From contig NC_086382.1 in assembly GCF_036588685.1 (NCBI RefSeq), positions 65,952,929-66,016,928 on the forward strand: a stretch of DNA of 64,000 nt, read 5' to 3'. This DNA is from Mytilus trossulus (lineage: Eukaryota; Mollusca; Bivalvia; Mytilida; Mytilidae). The notes beneath the pieces were generated by a model that worked only from the letters and a program-made list of their open reading frames with translations, was not told the origin of the DNA and searched no databases. The position numbers were made by a program, and so were the translations under genes. This document shows, one piece after another, positions 47,757 to 58,802 of the stretch; positions within the stretch are counted from its first letter, which is position 1; every line of letters starts with the position of its first letter.

Positions 47757-50306
47757 TTATCTATTTAAGACCAATCGTAATTTTAATTTATGCCATGGGT
47801 TATCTGAAGACTGTGGGTCATCTGACCATTCTATCAGACAAACTCTATGCCAGATTGATGAAAACTCCGCAGGTACCTCTTGTACAGCAGTTCCAAGATT
47901 TAACACTGTTATTTGAACATGTTTGCATGCCATTTCATACTTTGCTCTCTCTATTTCGTATTGAGTCCATTCTCTGTCGAGTAACCCTGGAGTCAACACG
48001 AATATTACTTGTCGACATGACCCAATTGCTTCAGCGATGGATTCTATATAAGATTTTCCAGCAAGCAGATCACGATCTTCGATGCACAATTTAAGTCCCC
48101 ATCGTCTTTCTATTTTATGCACCAAATCATACTTAACCCAGTCTTTGGCATCCTCAGAATAAGCAACGTATGCATCATAAGTAAATTTTAAATTCATTTT
48201 TGATTCGATGACAGTTTTAAATGTACGATAGATGTAGTATGCTATGCGCCACCGGAAGTTGAAGATTACAGCGAATATAAAAGCAATTACAGTAAATGTT
48301 ACGAGTAAAGATATACCAAAACGTAACCATATTCCCGCATTACAGTCAGAATATAAATCGTGGTACTGGTCGTATACCTCAGAAGTGCCTTTTACTTCGC
48401 CATTTGATAATCTGCATGAATAGTTTTTGTTTGAGATATTCTGATCATCAGGGTCTAAGTGTACCTTAGTGTTAAATAACCAACTGATAAACTGTCTATT
48501 TTCACACGTACATGAAAACACGTTTCCAGCTAACAAAAGAATAATGTCTTGTTTTTCAGATAAAGAATCTAACCAATCAGAGATGGTTTTACTAATACTC
48601 ACAAGATTATTATTCTGCAAGTTTAATTTTCTCAACTGTTTTATTTCCAATATGGCGACTGGAACTTCGTGCAATACGTTATTTGATAAGTCTAGTTCCG
48701 ATAATTTTGTATTTTCGACAAAAGCATCCTGAGGTAATGTCCACAAACTATTATAAGATATATCGAGAATTTGTACTGATGGTATCAGTGTAAAAAGATA
48801 TTTACTGATTGCCTGACTTTTTCCAAGTTCCACATGTCTGAAAAATGCCTCCTCAACATTGTTAAATGGTGGTACATACTTCTTATTTAAATACAAAGAT
48901 GCATCTATTCCAGACATATTAAGCGATTTCAAATTATTCTCTCCTTCTATTTTTAGATCTGGGAATTTCTGAAACTGATAATATGACATGTCAAGTTTTT
49001 CTAATGACGACGCATTTCTCACCGTAAAACCATCGCCACAGCTTTGTCTAACGAAATGTGAAAATCTCAATATTTTTAATTTCGGAGGAAGGGAGATAAT
49101 TGTTCTACCAGGTCCATTGATAAATCCTTCACTGAAACAACCAGTGGCCTCGTAATCGAATGATGTGTTACCATTAGGTATGCGCAAGTACGTCTCATTG
49201 CTAAATCTTATTGGGTTATACGAAAAATCAAACAGAACTATATTTTTTAAATTATGAATAAGAGTAAGAATTTCTTTCATTTTTCGCCCAATATGAAATG
49301 TGAACCTGTTCGCGGATAGTACTATATTTTCAAAACATGCTGGGTGGTCATACGAAAGTAATGAATTCTCACGAAAATCAACAATGCCATTATCAGCTAG
49401 ATTCAATGTCTTAACACAAATAGTCCTCAGATATTTCATCATTTCACTTGTAATAACAAGTGTGTAAGGATATATGTCATTATCTAGAAGTTCATAGCTT
49501 ACTCGTTGAAAGTTTATGACATCCATGTTGGTATTTTGAAAAGAGTGCAATAAATCTAATGCTCGTATTAAATGAATATGTGTATCCGCTAAATTAAGAA
49601 CCTTTAAATGTTTAAAATATTGAAGAGAACCATAATGTACCTCCTGTCTAAGTATAAAATGGCATCTCATTAAGTGTAGTTCTCGTACCTTCATAGTGAA
49701 ATGTTTGAACAAGTCCTTTGGCATTGCAGCTAACAAACAATAATCAAATCCCAACACTTCTAACTTTACTAGACTTTCAAATTCTGGTCCAAAAACGGGG
49801 TACGGAACAAGGTCCATATATAGAATTGTTAAATTGGATAGTAAAGAAAACGCAGCTCCTGGGTATGTATAATTAGTCCGAATTAGTTTTGCGTCTTTCA
49901 TATTCCGACGAATGTCCAGCTTGTAGAGGTTACTTGAAAACATAAACATTTCTGGATGTACTTGGTTTGATATGTTTCTTATAACATTTCCCGAAATATC
50001 CAATACTGTTAGCTTAGTTAATGGATAAAAGACTTCCTTTTCAATACGATTTATATTGTTCTTACTAACAAGCAATTCTTTCAGATTCGAAAATTGTACA
50101 AATGAATTGTTTTCCAAGACGGTTAGTAAATTTTCACTCAAATCCAATACATCAATGTCTTCCGGTATATTTGTTGGTATTGTCATTAGTTGCAGATAAC
50201 GACAGTCAGCTCTCTTATATCCTTCACTATAAACTATTTTACATGGCTTGGCTAACACTTTAACGAATAATAAAAATACAGCGCAAAATATATAAATCAG
50301 TTTCAT
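47757..50306 (-). CDS. Toll-like receptor, single-cysteine-cluster type, intronless
   Basis: 849 residues in one exon. Start MKLIYIFCAVFLLFVKVLA is a signal peptide. An N-terminal Cys cap (PCKIVYSEGYKRADC) is followed by leucine-rich repeats (for example LDLSENLLTVLENNSFVQF and LDISGNVIRNIS, and near the end LSELDLSNNVLHEVP). A C-terminal LRR cap lies at ~596-657 (FSCTCENRQFISWLF...YSC...DC), one transmembrane helix at ~660-684, and a TIR domain at ~704-849. TIR box 1 is YDAYVAYSED (~710-719), box 2 CIEDRDLLAGKSY (~741-753); the usual BB-loop Pro of RDxxPG is Ala here. With one Cys cap before the membrane it is a vertebrate-type TLR, expected to sense microbial ligands and signal through MyD88-like adaptors. 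No in-frame lesion. It is flanked by LINE and MITE debris. Confidence 0.95.
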   Translation of the reverse strand: MKLIYIFCAVFLLFVKVLAKPCKIVYSEGYKRADCRYLQLMTIPTNIPEDIDVLDLSENLLTVLENNSFVQFSNLKELLVSKNNINRIEKEVFYPLTKLTVLDISGNVIRNISNQVHPEMFMFSSNLYKLDIRRNMKDAKLIRTNYTYPGAAFSLLSNLTILYMDLVPYPVFGPEFESLVKLEVLGFDYCLLAAMPKDLFKHFTMKVRELHLMRCHFILRQEVHYGSLQYFKHLKVLNLADTHIHLIRALDLLHSFQNTNMDVINFQRVSYELLDNDIYPYTLVITSEMMKYLRTICVKTLNLADNGIVDFRENSLLSYDHPACFENIVLSANRFTFHIGRKMKEILTLIHNLKNIVLFDFSYNPIRFSNETYLRIPNGNTSFDYEATGCFSEGFINGPGRTIISLPPKLKILRFSHFVRQSCGDGFTVRNASSLEKLDMSYYQFQKFPDLKIEGENNLKSLNMSGIDASLYLNKKYVPPFNNVEEAFFRHVELGKSQAISKYLFTLIPSVQILDISYNSLWTLPQDAFVENTKLSELDLSNNVLHEVPVAILEIKQLRKLNLQNNNLVSISKTISDWLDSLSEKQDIILLLAGNVFSCTCENRQFISWLFNTKVHLDPDDQNISNKNYSCRLSNGEVKGTSEVYDQYHDLYSDCNAGIWLRFGISLLVTFTVIAFIFAVIFNFRWRIAYYIYRTFKTVIESKMNLKFTYDAYVAYSEDAKDWVKYDLVHKIERRWGLKLCIEDRDLLAGKSYIESIAEAIGSCRQVIFVLTPGLLDREWTQYEIERAKYEMACKHVQITVLNLGTAVQEVPAEFSSIWHRVCLIEWSDDPQSSDNPWHKLKLRLVLNR

Positions 50307-50695
50307 TTTCGTGTGTTTCTCTTGTTTCTATTAAAGTATTTCATTCATGTAATTACAAATGATGCGCATATTATATTGGAGTGCTTCCTTGTTACAGTTC
50401 TTTTAATACATTTTTTAAAATTCATCACAATTCATTTTAACGCTTTTAGAAAGTATAGAACTTGAGTATAAATAACAATGACACGGAAATATAAGTTATA
50501 AACAAAACATAAATACCCATACTTTAAAGGACGACGCTTTTATTATTTCCTCACTGATTTTGTAAATTTTGCAAATCTTTAACATACATCTAAATACAAT
50601 TATCTAGATTTCGTTCTGTCAGTACATAACTTGTATATAAAGATAGAAGTTCACAATGGAACTGGCCATGCTTAGGAGATTTGAATTAGTGAATA
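50307..50695. promoter_or_regulatory. TLR proximal upstream region
   Basis: Immediate upstream DNA of the minus-strand TLR. AT-rich with no clear TATA/initiator that I can defend. MITE DNA with CRE-like sites begins right beyond it. Confidence 0.35.
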
Positions 50696-51020
50696 TTTTA
50701 TTATATACTTTCTCTATTTGTTGTGCTATTTTCACATTTCCTGACCGGTGCGATAAAATATTTCTCCTCACTAGTGAACAATCTGTTCTCGGCAAATGAT
50801 TAGTCGAAATTGATTATGACGTCAAAATGTTATGTTTTCTTCTCAATTTTCCTATTGTGACGTCATGAAAAAAAGGCGATCTTGTCTCCTGACGTCGCAT
50901 AGAAAGAGCACAATTTTCTGAAAATCTTTGAAAAAGAACGATAAAAAGCTTTAGAGAAACAGATTCCGACACTATAACTCGTGTATTACGATATTTCTCC
51001 ACTCTCGACAATTAAATTTT
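50696..51020 (+). mobile_element. CRE-bearing MITE, copy 1 (left end missing)
   Basis: Ends with ACGATATTTCTCCACTCTCG and GACAATTAAATT, the right TIR of the intact copy at 51456-51824. It shares GCTATTTTCACATTTCCTGA and TTAGAGAAACAGATTCC. It contains two TGACGTCA palindromes (50817-50824, 50858-50865), about 510-560 bp upstream of the TLR ATG. Confidence 0.75.
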
Positions 51021-51064
51021 ATTATTTAAAGGGCTCGGCAAGCCTCGCGCTTTAAATAATTATA

Positions 51065-51222
51065 ATATAACTAATCGCCGTATTTGAATATCACAAAATA
51101 AGACAACGCGTGACCGAACGACGCATGGATTAAACGAGTGCGCAGCACGAGTTTAATCCATAGCGGCGTTCGGTCACAAGTTGTCTTATTTTTGATATTC
51201 AAATACAACGATTAGTTATACT
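51065..51222. mobile_element. 158-bp near-perfect hairpin element
   Basis: Left arm: ATATAACTAATCGCCGTATT, ATAAGACAACGCGTGACCGA and GGATTAAACGAGTGCGC. The right arm is its complement with a few mismatches, ending CAACGATTAGTTATA. The loop is only a few bases around GCGCAGC. Confidence 0.9.
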
Positions 51223-51455
51223 TTTTATTACATTGTCAAATTGCTTTTTTTTATAAAATTAATGTAGAAAAATGTAATTAAGGAACTATATGTTTTCCTA
51301 CGCATGTTTCGTTTCGACGTTATTGACGTCTTGACAACGCCTATTGTTGTTTGACGTCATAGAGTGAAATAACCACGTTTATTTCACATGTGAAATTATC
51401 GGTTTTTATCTAACTGGGAAATCAATGTAATTCATTGAAACCAATGTAATAATAA

Positions 51456-51824
51456 AATTTAACTGTCTCGAGTGGAGAAATATCGTAATACACTTGTTGC
51501 AGTGTAAGAATCTATATTTCTCTAATTTTCATTCTATTTTCACATTTCCTGACCGGTGTGAGAAAAATATTTCTAATCTCTAGTGAAAAATCTAGGCAAA
51601 TGATTGGTCGAAATGTTATTGCAACGTTAAATTTACTTTGTTTCTTCTGAATTTTTCTATTGTGACATCATGAAAAAAGGCGACCATGCCTGATGACGTC
51701 ACATAAAAAGTACACAACTTTCTTCTACTCTTTGAAAAAGAAGGATAAAAATCATTAGAGAAACAGATTCCACCACTATAATTCGTTTATTATGATATTT
51801 CTTCACTCTCGACAGTTAAATTTA
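51456..51824 (+). mobile_element. CRE-bearing MITE, intact copy 2
   Basis: TIRs: left AAATTTAACTGTCTCGAGTG / GAGAAATATCGTAATACAC; right, ATGATATTTCTTCACTCTCG / ACAGTTAAATTT. About 370 bp, no ORF. Contains GATGACGTCACAT. A further fragment of the left end lies at 51866-51932 and another at 54507-54572. Confidence 0.8.
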
Positions 51825-52274
51825 AACTATGTAAAAAGCTCGGCAAAGCCTCGAGCTTTAAATATTAAAATTTTATTGTCCCGAGTTGAGAAATATCATA
51901 ACACACTTGTTGTAGTTGTGGAATCTATATATGTCGATGCTATCCAATTTCGAAGTTTATATCCCACTATCTTATAGTTATGAAGACAACAACGAAATTG
52001 AAATTTTATTCATATATTTATTAAAAATCAGTGATGAAAGATATATGATTACTATGTATTTTATTTAGTTCTTTCGTGTGTTCCCAAAGTCATAACATAT
52101 ACGGGAGCTATAGCATGTTACATATTAAAATGATTAAATTATATCATTCAAGAAAAAGAACATCCAAGAATAAAAACTTGATGACAACATTTTTTTATCA
52201 TTAATTTCTTTACTTATTTCATAACTCATCAACCCACCCTTCACTGTGTACAGAGTTCTATGTCCCGAACACTT

Positions 52275-52582
52275 ATTTCTCTAACTGTCTAACGTTTGTG
52301 CTATTTTCACATTCCTTGATCGGTGTGAGAAAAATAGTTGTTTTCACAAGTGAAAAATTTGTTCTCGGCAAATTATTGGTAGAGATTTGATTGTGACGTC
52401 AAGTGTTTTTGGTTTATTGCTGAAATTTCCTATTATGACGTATTATAAAAAGGCGACTATGCTTAATGACGTCACACAAATCTTTGTGAAGGAACTTCAA
52501 GGCTAAAATCATTAGAGAAACAGATTTCACCACTATAACTCGTGTATTACGATATTTCCCCATTCTCAACAGTTTAATTTGA
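52275..52582 (+). mobile_element. CRE-bearing MITE, copy 3
   Basis: Same internal order as copies 1 and 2 (GCTATTTTCACATTCC, TTCTCGGCAAAT, GTGACGTCAAG, AATGACGTCACAC, CATTAGAGAAACAGATTTC) and right end ACGATATTTCCCCATTCTCA. The left TIR is lost. Confidence 0.75.
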
Positions 52583-52611
52583 ATTATTTAAAAAGCCCGG
52601 TAAAGCCCCAA

Positions 52612-52988
52612 TCACACTAGACCACGATCGCACTACGCTAACCACGATCTAAAATAAAATCAGATCGTGGTGAGGTCGCGGTATGAGCTGCATGAAAATG
52701 TACATTTTCGTTGCTTTCACGATGTTACTACATGTACGTCCTTATTACGCTTCTACAACGATCCCGCTACGATTATACCTCGTTCTCACCACACTTATTC
52801 TGCGACCTCGCTACGCTCATCAAGACCTTTCTACGCTCTTCACGTTCTCACTACGACCATACCATAATTAATGCGATCGCAACACGACCCTACCACGCTT
52901 CTACTGCGATTATAGCACGCTCGTCCCACGACCTTACTACGACCATACTACGCTCATACCGCGATCTTACTACGCTCTCAACAATAAT
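52612..52988. mobile_element. TACG-rich fold-back element, copy 2 (partial)
   Basis: Starts with ACCACGATCGCACTACGC and a short hairpin ACCACGATCT...AGATCGTGGT, followed by ~10-bp-periodic words such as TTACTACGAC, CATACTACGC and TCATACCGCG. Its left end equals the inverted right end of the elements at 28175 and 54005. Confidence 0.7.
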
Positions 52989-53069
52989 GTCAGCACCAAA
53001 CTCCATATGAATACTGTTTCATTCCTTATTTTTCTCATTTATAAGAATATTTTACGGAAACAGCACAGA

Positions 53070-53523
53070 CAAGCCACCAAGATCCACCAGAACTCGTAGG
53101 AGTGGCGGAAAAGGTAAAGGTAGAGGTAGAGACAGAGGGGCCTCTGATACTAACCCTGATCCCGTAGAGGTGTCGAACCACCCAAACAAAACTACATTAC
53201 AACCTAGTGCTGTTGCTGGTCCATCAAAAACAAATGAAGATGTTTCAATGGACGAAAGTGGGAATGACGCAGATGTGTCAGGCATGGCCGATCAGTTGGA
53301 GAAAAGGGACAAATTGCACACATATCTGACCTTAGAGGATGAACAAAACACGGTAGATTGGATGATTGAGGCGCGTTCAATTTTATACAATAAGAAGATG
53401 ACAACGTATAAGGATATTGGCAAGAAAGAAAAGATATGGCTAGAAAAAGCAGAAGAACTAGGCAAGTCCGTCTTGGTGCTGAAAACTTGGTATTCCAGTA
53501 TGAGAACTAGATACGGACGTTGA
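53070..53523 (+). pseudogene. PIF/Harbinger Myb/SANT-like DNA-binding protein, truncated
   Basis: The open frame begins upstream with a basic RSTRTRRSGGKGKGRGR tract and continues (from 53170) into LTLEDEQNTVDWMIEARSIL, KDIGKKEKIWLEK and KTWYSSMRTRYGR, the Myb/SANT- or MADF-like fold encoded as the second gene of PIF/Harbinger transposons. It stops at a TGA at 53521. One base further on, a different frame continues plausibly (LKKTKSGDSDKEYTE), so a one-base deletion truncates it. The matching transposase fragment lies on the other strand just downstream, the usual arrangement in this superfamily. No clear ATG. Confidence 0.7.
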
Positions 53524-53707
53524 AAAAAACAAAATCCGGCGATAGTGACAAAGAATATACAGAGTGAGATGATAGGGCTCTTCTAAATAGCCCATCCGTC
53601 TTCTTAACTTTTGGACCAACTCGGTTAAGAAGTTCATCGAACATCACTGGGGGCATTCTTAAAAAATTGAAGAAGGAAGGTTCATTCTTAATTCTTAACT
53701 CGTTCAT
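53507..53707 (-). pseudogene. PIF/Harbinger transposase N-terminal fragment
   Basis: MNELRIKNEPSFFNFLRMPP then VMFDELLNRVGPKVKK and FRRALSS: the conserved segment preceding the DDE nuclease of Harbinger transposases. After SHSVYSL the frame runs into the opposite-strand gene, so the nuclease core is deleted. Part of this fragment (53627-53842) was copied to 55334-55549. Confidence 0.75.
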
Positions 53708-54004
53708 CTACTGATCATAATGACCAAACTGGTGTCTCCTCTCCGTTGCTTACCAAGAACGAAGCCAAAAGGACCTACGCCGTCTAAATGTTTTTCGAAT
53801 CCTTCTTCTTCGCTCTCTCAATAACAACATCATGGCTTGGTCGTTAGGATTTTGTATCTGAGTTATTGATTGAAGAAGCATTACTACATGTACATGGTCT
53901 TGCGTTTCCATAGTTCAATTGAAAATGTTTCAAACAAAAATTGGAGAGCTTTAATTCATATATTTATGTGACAATGACAATGAACATGAAAAGAACTCGA
54001 AATA

Positions 54005-54483
54005 GTCGTAGTACGAACGTAGGCAGGTCGTAAGAAGAGGGTGATGAGGACGGCATGAGCGTGCTTGAATCGGACTATTGTCTTGAACAGCGTGGTGTAA
54101 ACGTGGTATGGTCGTAGTGGGAGCGTAGTTGGGTCTCGGTAAGTATGTGATGATCGTAGAGAGGTCGTAATTTAACGTCGCTGTGGGATCGTAGCGTAGT
54201 CTCCTCGAATATAATCACGCTCTCGCTACGATGGTACAGTGACCTTTGCGATCTTATCACAACCTTACTGCGCTCTCACTACGCTTCTGCTACGACATTA
54301 TTTCGCCACGACCGCACCACGCTTGTTTTGAACATGTTCAAAGTTAGCTACGCTCATCATAATCTCCAAGACCTTACCACGACCGTATTACGACCTCACT
54401 GCGATCTACACGATCGCACTACGCTCGTCAAAATTTGCATTTTTTACACAGATCGTAATGCAATTGTTGCCTAGTGGGACTGG
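54005..54483. mobile_element. TACG-rich fold-back element, copy 3
   Basis: Collinear with 28175-28672: GTCGTAGTACGAACGTAG, the AGCGTGGTGTAAACGTGG region, ATAATCACGCTCTCGCTACG, TTGTTTTGAACATGTTCA and the right end ACACAGATCGTAATGCA...CTAGTGGGACTGG. Left half G-strand, right half C-strand words, so it folds back. Confidence 0.75.
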
Positions 54484-55246
54484 GGTATAAGTCTTGCGTT
54501 TTAAATATTTAAAATTAACTGTCTCGAGTGGAGAAATATCTTATCACACTTGTTGCAGTGGTGGAATCGATATCTCTCCCATTGCTGAACACGGCAATTA
54601 TCAATACATGTATGATAATCCTGAATCATAATAGAATATGCGTCCTTGGTATCTTTAATCCTATATCACCCTTTTCTCACATTCTTAATATCATTAATAA
54701 AAAAAAAATGAGATGTGATATGAGTGCCTCCAAGACATTATCAGTTAGCAATATATGCCATTTTCAGGCCTTTGACAATGAGAAAAACACATACCGATAT
54801 CCTCTATCGTATAGCAAGTTAGAAAACATCCCGATGTAACAATTAAATTGAGCAATTAAAACCAGAAATGAACGACAGGATGTATGTACATGTGTACCAG
54901 TCCTGAATGTTTGCAAATTCACTTAAGGTAGATCATAAGTAAATGTTTTTTGAGACAGAATTTTCTTATAATTTGCTAAAATGAAGATTTTTCTATGTTT
55001 TTTTCAAAAATATAATAAAAAGTATAATGGGTCACCGTGCTATTTTTCAATCTATGAGTCGTTGAAAATTGCCTTAATTTGGTTAGTTCATGGAAAAACA
55101 CATAAGTGTGCATAACAAAAGTTCTGTGAGATAGAATTTTGAAATAAATTGGGAGAAGATAGTTTTCGTAATATGCTTTAAGAAAATAAAAAGAAAACAT
55201 GGTGTCATCGAACTTGTTTTCTTGCCACAAGTAAAAATAAAAAAAA

Positions 55247-55637
55247 TCCCTATTAGCCTAGTATAAATTTTGTACTAAAAGAGTTATCTCTCCTTAAATG
55301 GCACCTTTGCAAAAAATGATTTTAAAAACCAAAAAGAAGTTCATCGAACATCACTGGGGGCATTCTTAAAAAATTGAAGAAGGAAGGTTCATTCTTAATT
55401 CTTAACTCGTTCATCTACTGATCATAATGACCAAACTGGTGTCTCCTCTCCGTTGCTTACCAAGAACGAAGCCAAAAGGACCTACGCCGTCTAAATGTTT
55501 TTCGAATCCTTCTTCTTCGCTCTCTCAATAACAACATCATGGCTTGGTCCCTATTAGCCTAGTATAAATTTTGTACTAAAAGAGTTATCTCTCCTTAAAT
55601 GGCACCTTTGCAAAAAATGATTTTAAAAACCAAAAAG
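55247..55637. repeat. 216-bp Harbinger copy between 90-bp direct repeats
   Basis: 55247-55336 and 55548-55637 are the same 90 bp (beginning TCCCTATTAGCCTAG, ending AAAACCAAAAAG). Between and slightly overlapping them, 55334-55549 duplicates 53627-53842 base for base as far as I can see, same orientation. Short matching bases (AAG and TC) occur at both joins. Confidence 0.9.
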
Positions 55638-58250
<2,613 letters not shown>

Positions 58251-58320
58251 AGCTAAGACCTGAGACTACTATAACACATACTATAACACATGTGTTATAG
58301 TACTAGTCTCAGCTAAGTCT
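58251..58320. repeat. Hairpin upstream of KY3
   Basis: AGCTAAGACCTGAGACTAC...TATAACACA pairs with TGTGTTATAGTACTAGTCTC and AGCTAAGTCT, with a small internal repeat ACTATAACACAT. Located about 200 bp before the KY3 ATG. Confidence 0.8.
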
Positions 58321-58517
58321 AAAAAAAACAAAACACATGACTTAAAATTGACGCATTAAAATATTCACAAAATATTATTTTACTATTGGGGTTTATAAAA
58401 AGTGCAAATAGAAGTGTTTTATTCTCAACTATTGGGTCCGGTTCAATCATATAGTGTTCTTCTTATGACTTGCGTGCCATAAATGTTTCACAGGTTCTGG
58501 AGATTTAAGCTGAAGCC

Positions 58518-58802
58518 ATGGGTTGTAGTTCATCATCGTCATCTGGTACGGGAAACTCGATCGAAGAAGTTAAAACCCAAGAGCAGGTTTCACACCAGAA
58601 AAATGGAGTAGATAACAATCCCACAGAAGCTGTCGACAGATCTCAGAGTGTACAGGCATCACCACTGAAGACGACAAACAATTACCAAACAATACCACAC
58701 AAACAAACCACGTGCAATGATAAAGAAAAACCCTCAGCAAAATCTGATAATTTCAAACTTGACTTTGACGAATTCAAAGATATAGATGAACATGCCAGAC
58801 AG
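58518..58802 (+). CDS. KY3: first coding exon of a third KY-like gene (partial)
   Basis: 95 codons, phase-0 end at CAG|GTATTT, exactly as in KY2 exon 1. Begins MGCSSSSSSG (N-myristoylation and palmitoylation signal), then a Ser/Thr/Asn/Lys-rich linker, and ends LDFDEFKDIDEHARQ, nearly the same as KY2. The upstream noncoding sequence is also similar to KY2 (TTCTCAACTATT..GGTTCA, then TTTAAGCTG.AGCCATGGG). I do not find the following TPKSVEN-type exon in the remaining 5.2 kb, so the gene either continues past the window through a long intron or lost its downstream exons. Confidence 0.8.

Noticed and set aside
47795-48094. Plus-strand ORF of 99 aa opposite the TLR TIR domain
   Set aside because: Antisense shadow of a strongly supported gene; no domain.
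53052-53404. Minus-strand ORFs opposite the Myb/SANT-like gene
   Set aside because: Low-complexity shadows; the plus strand carries the recognisable domain.
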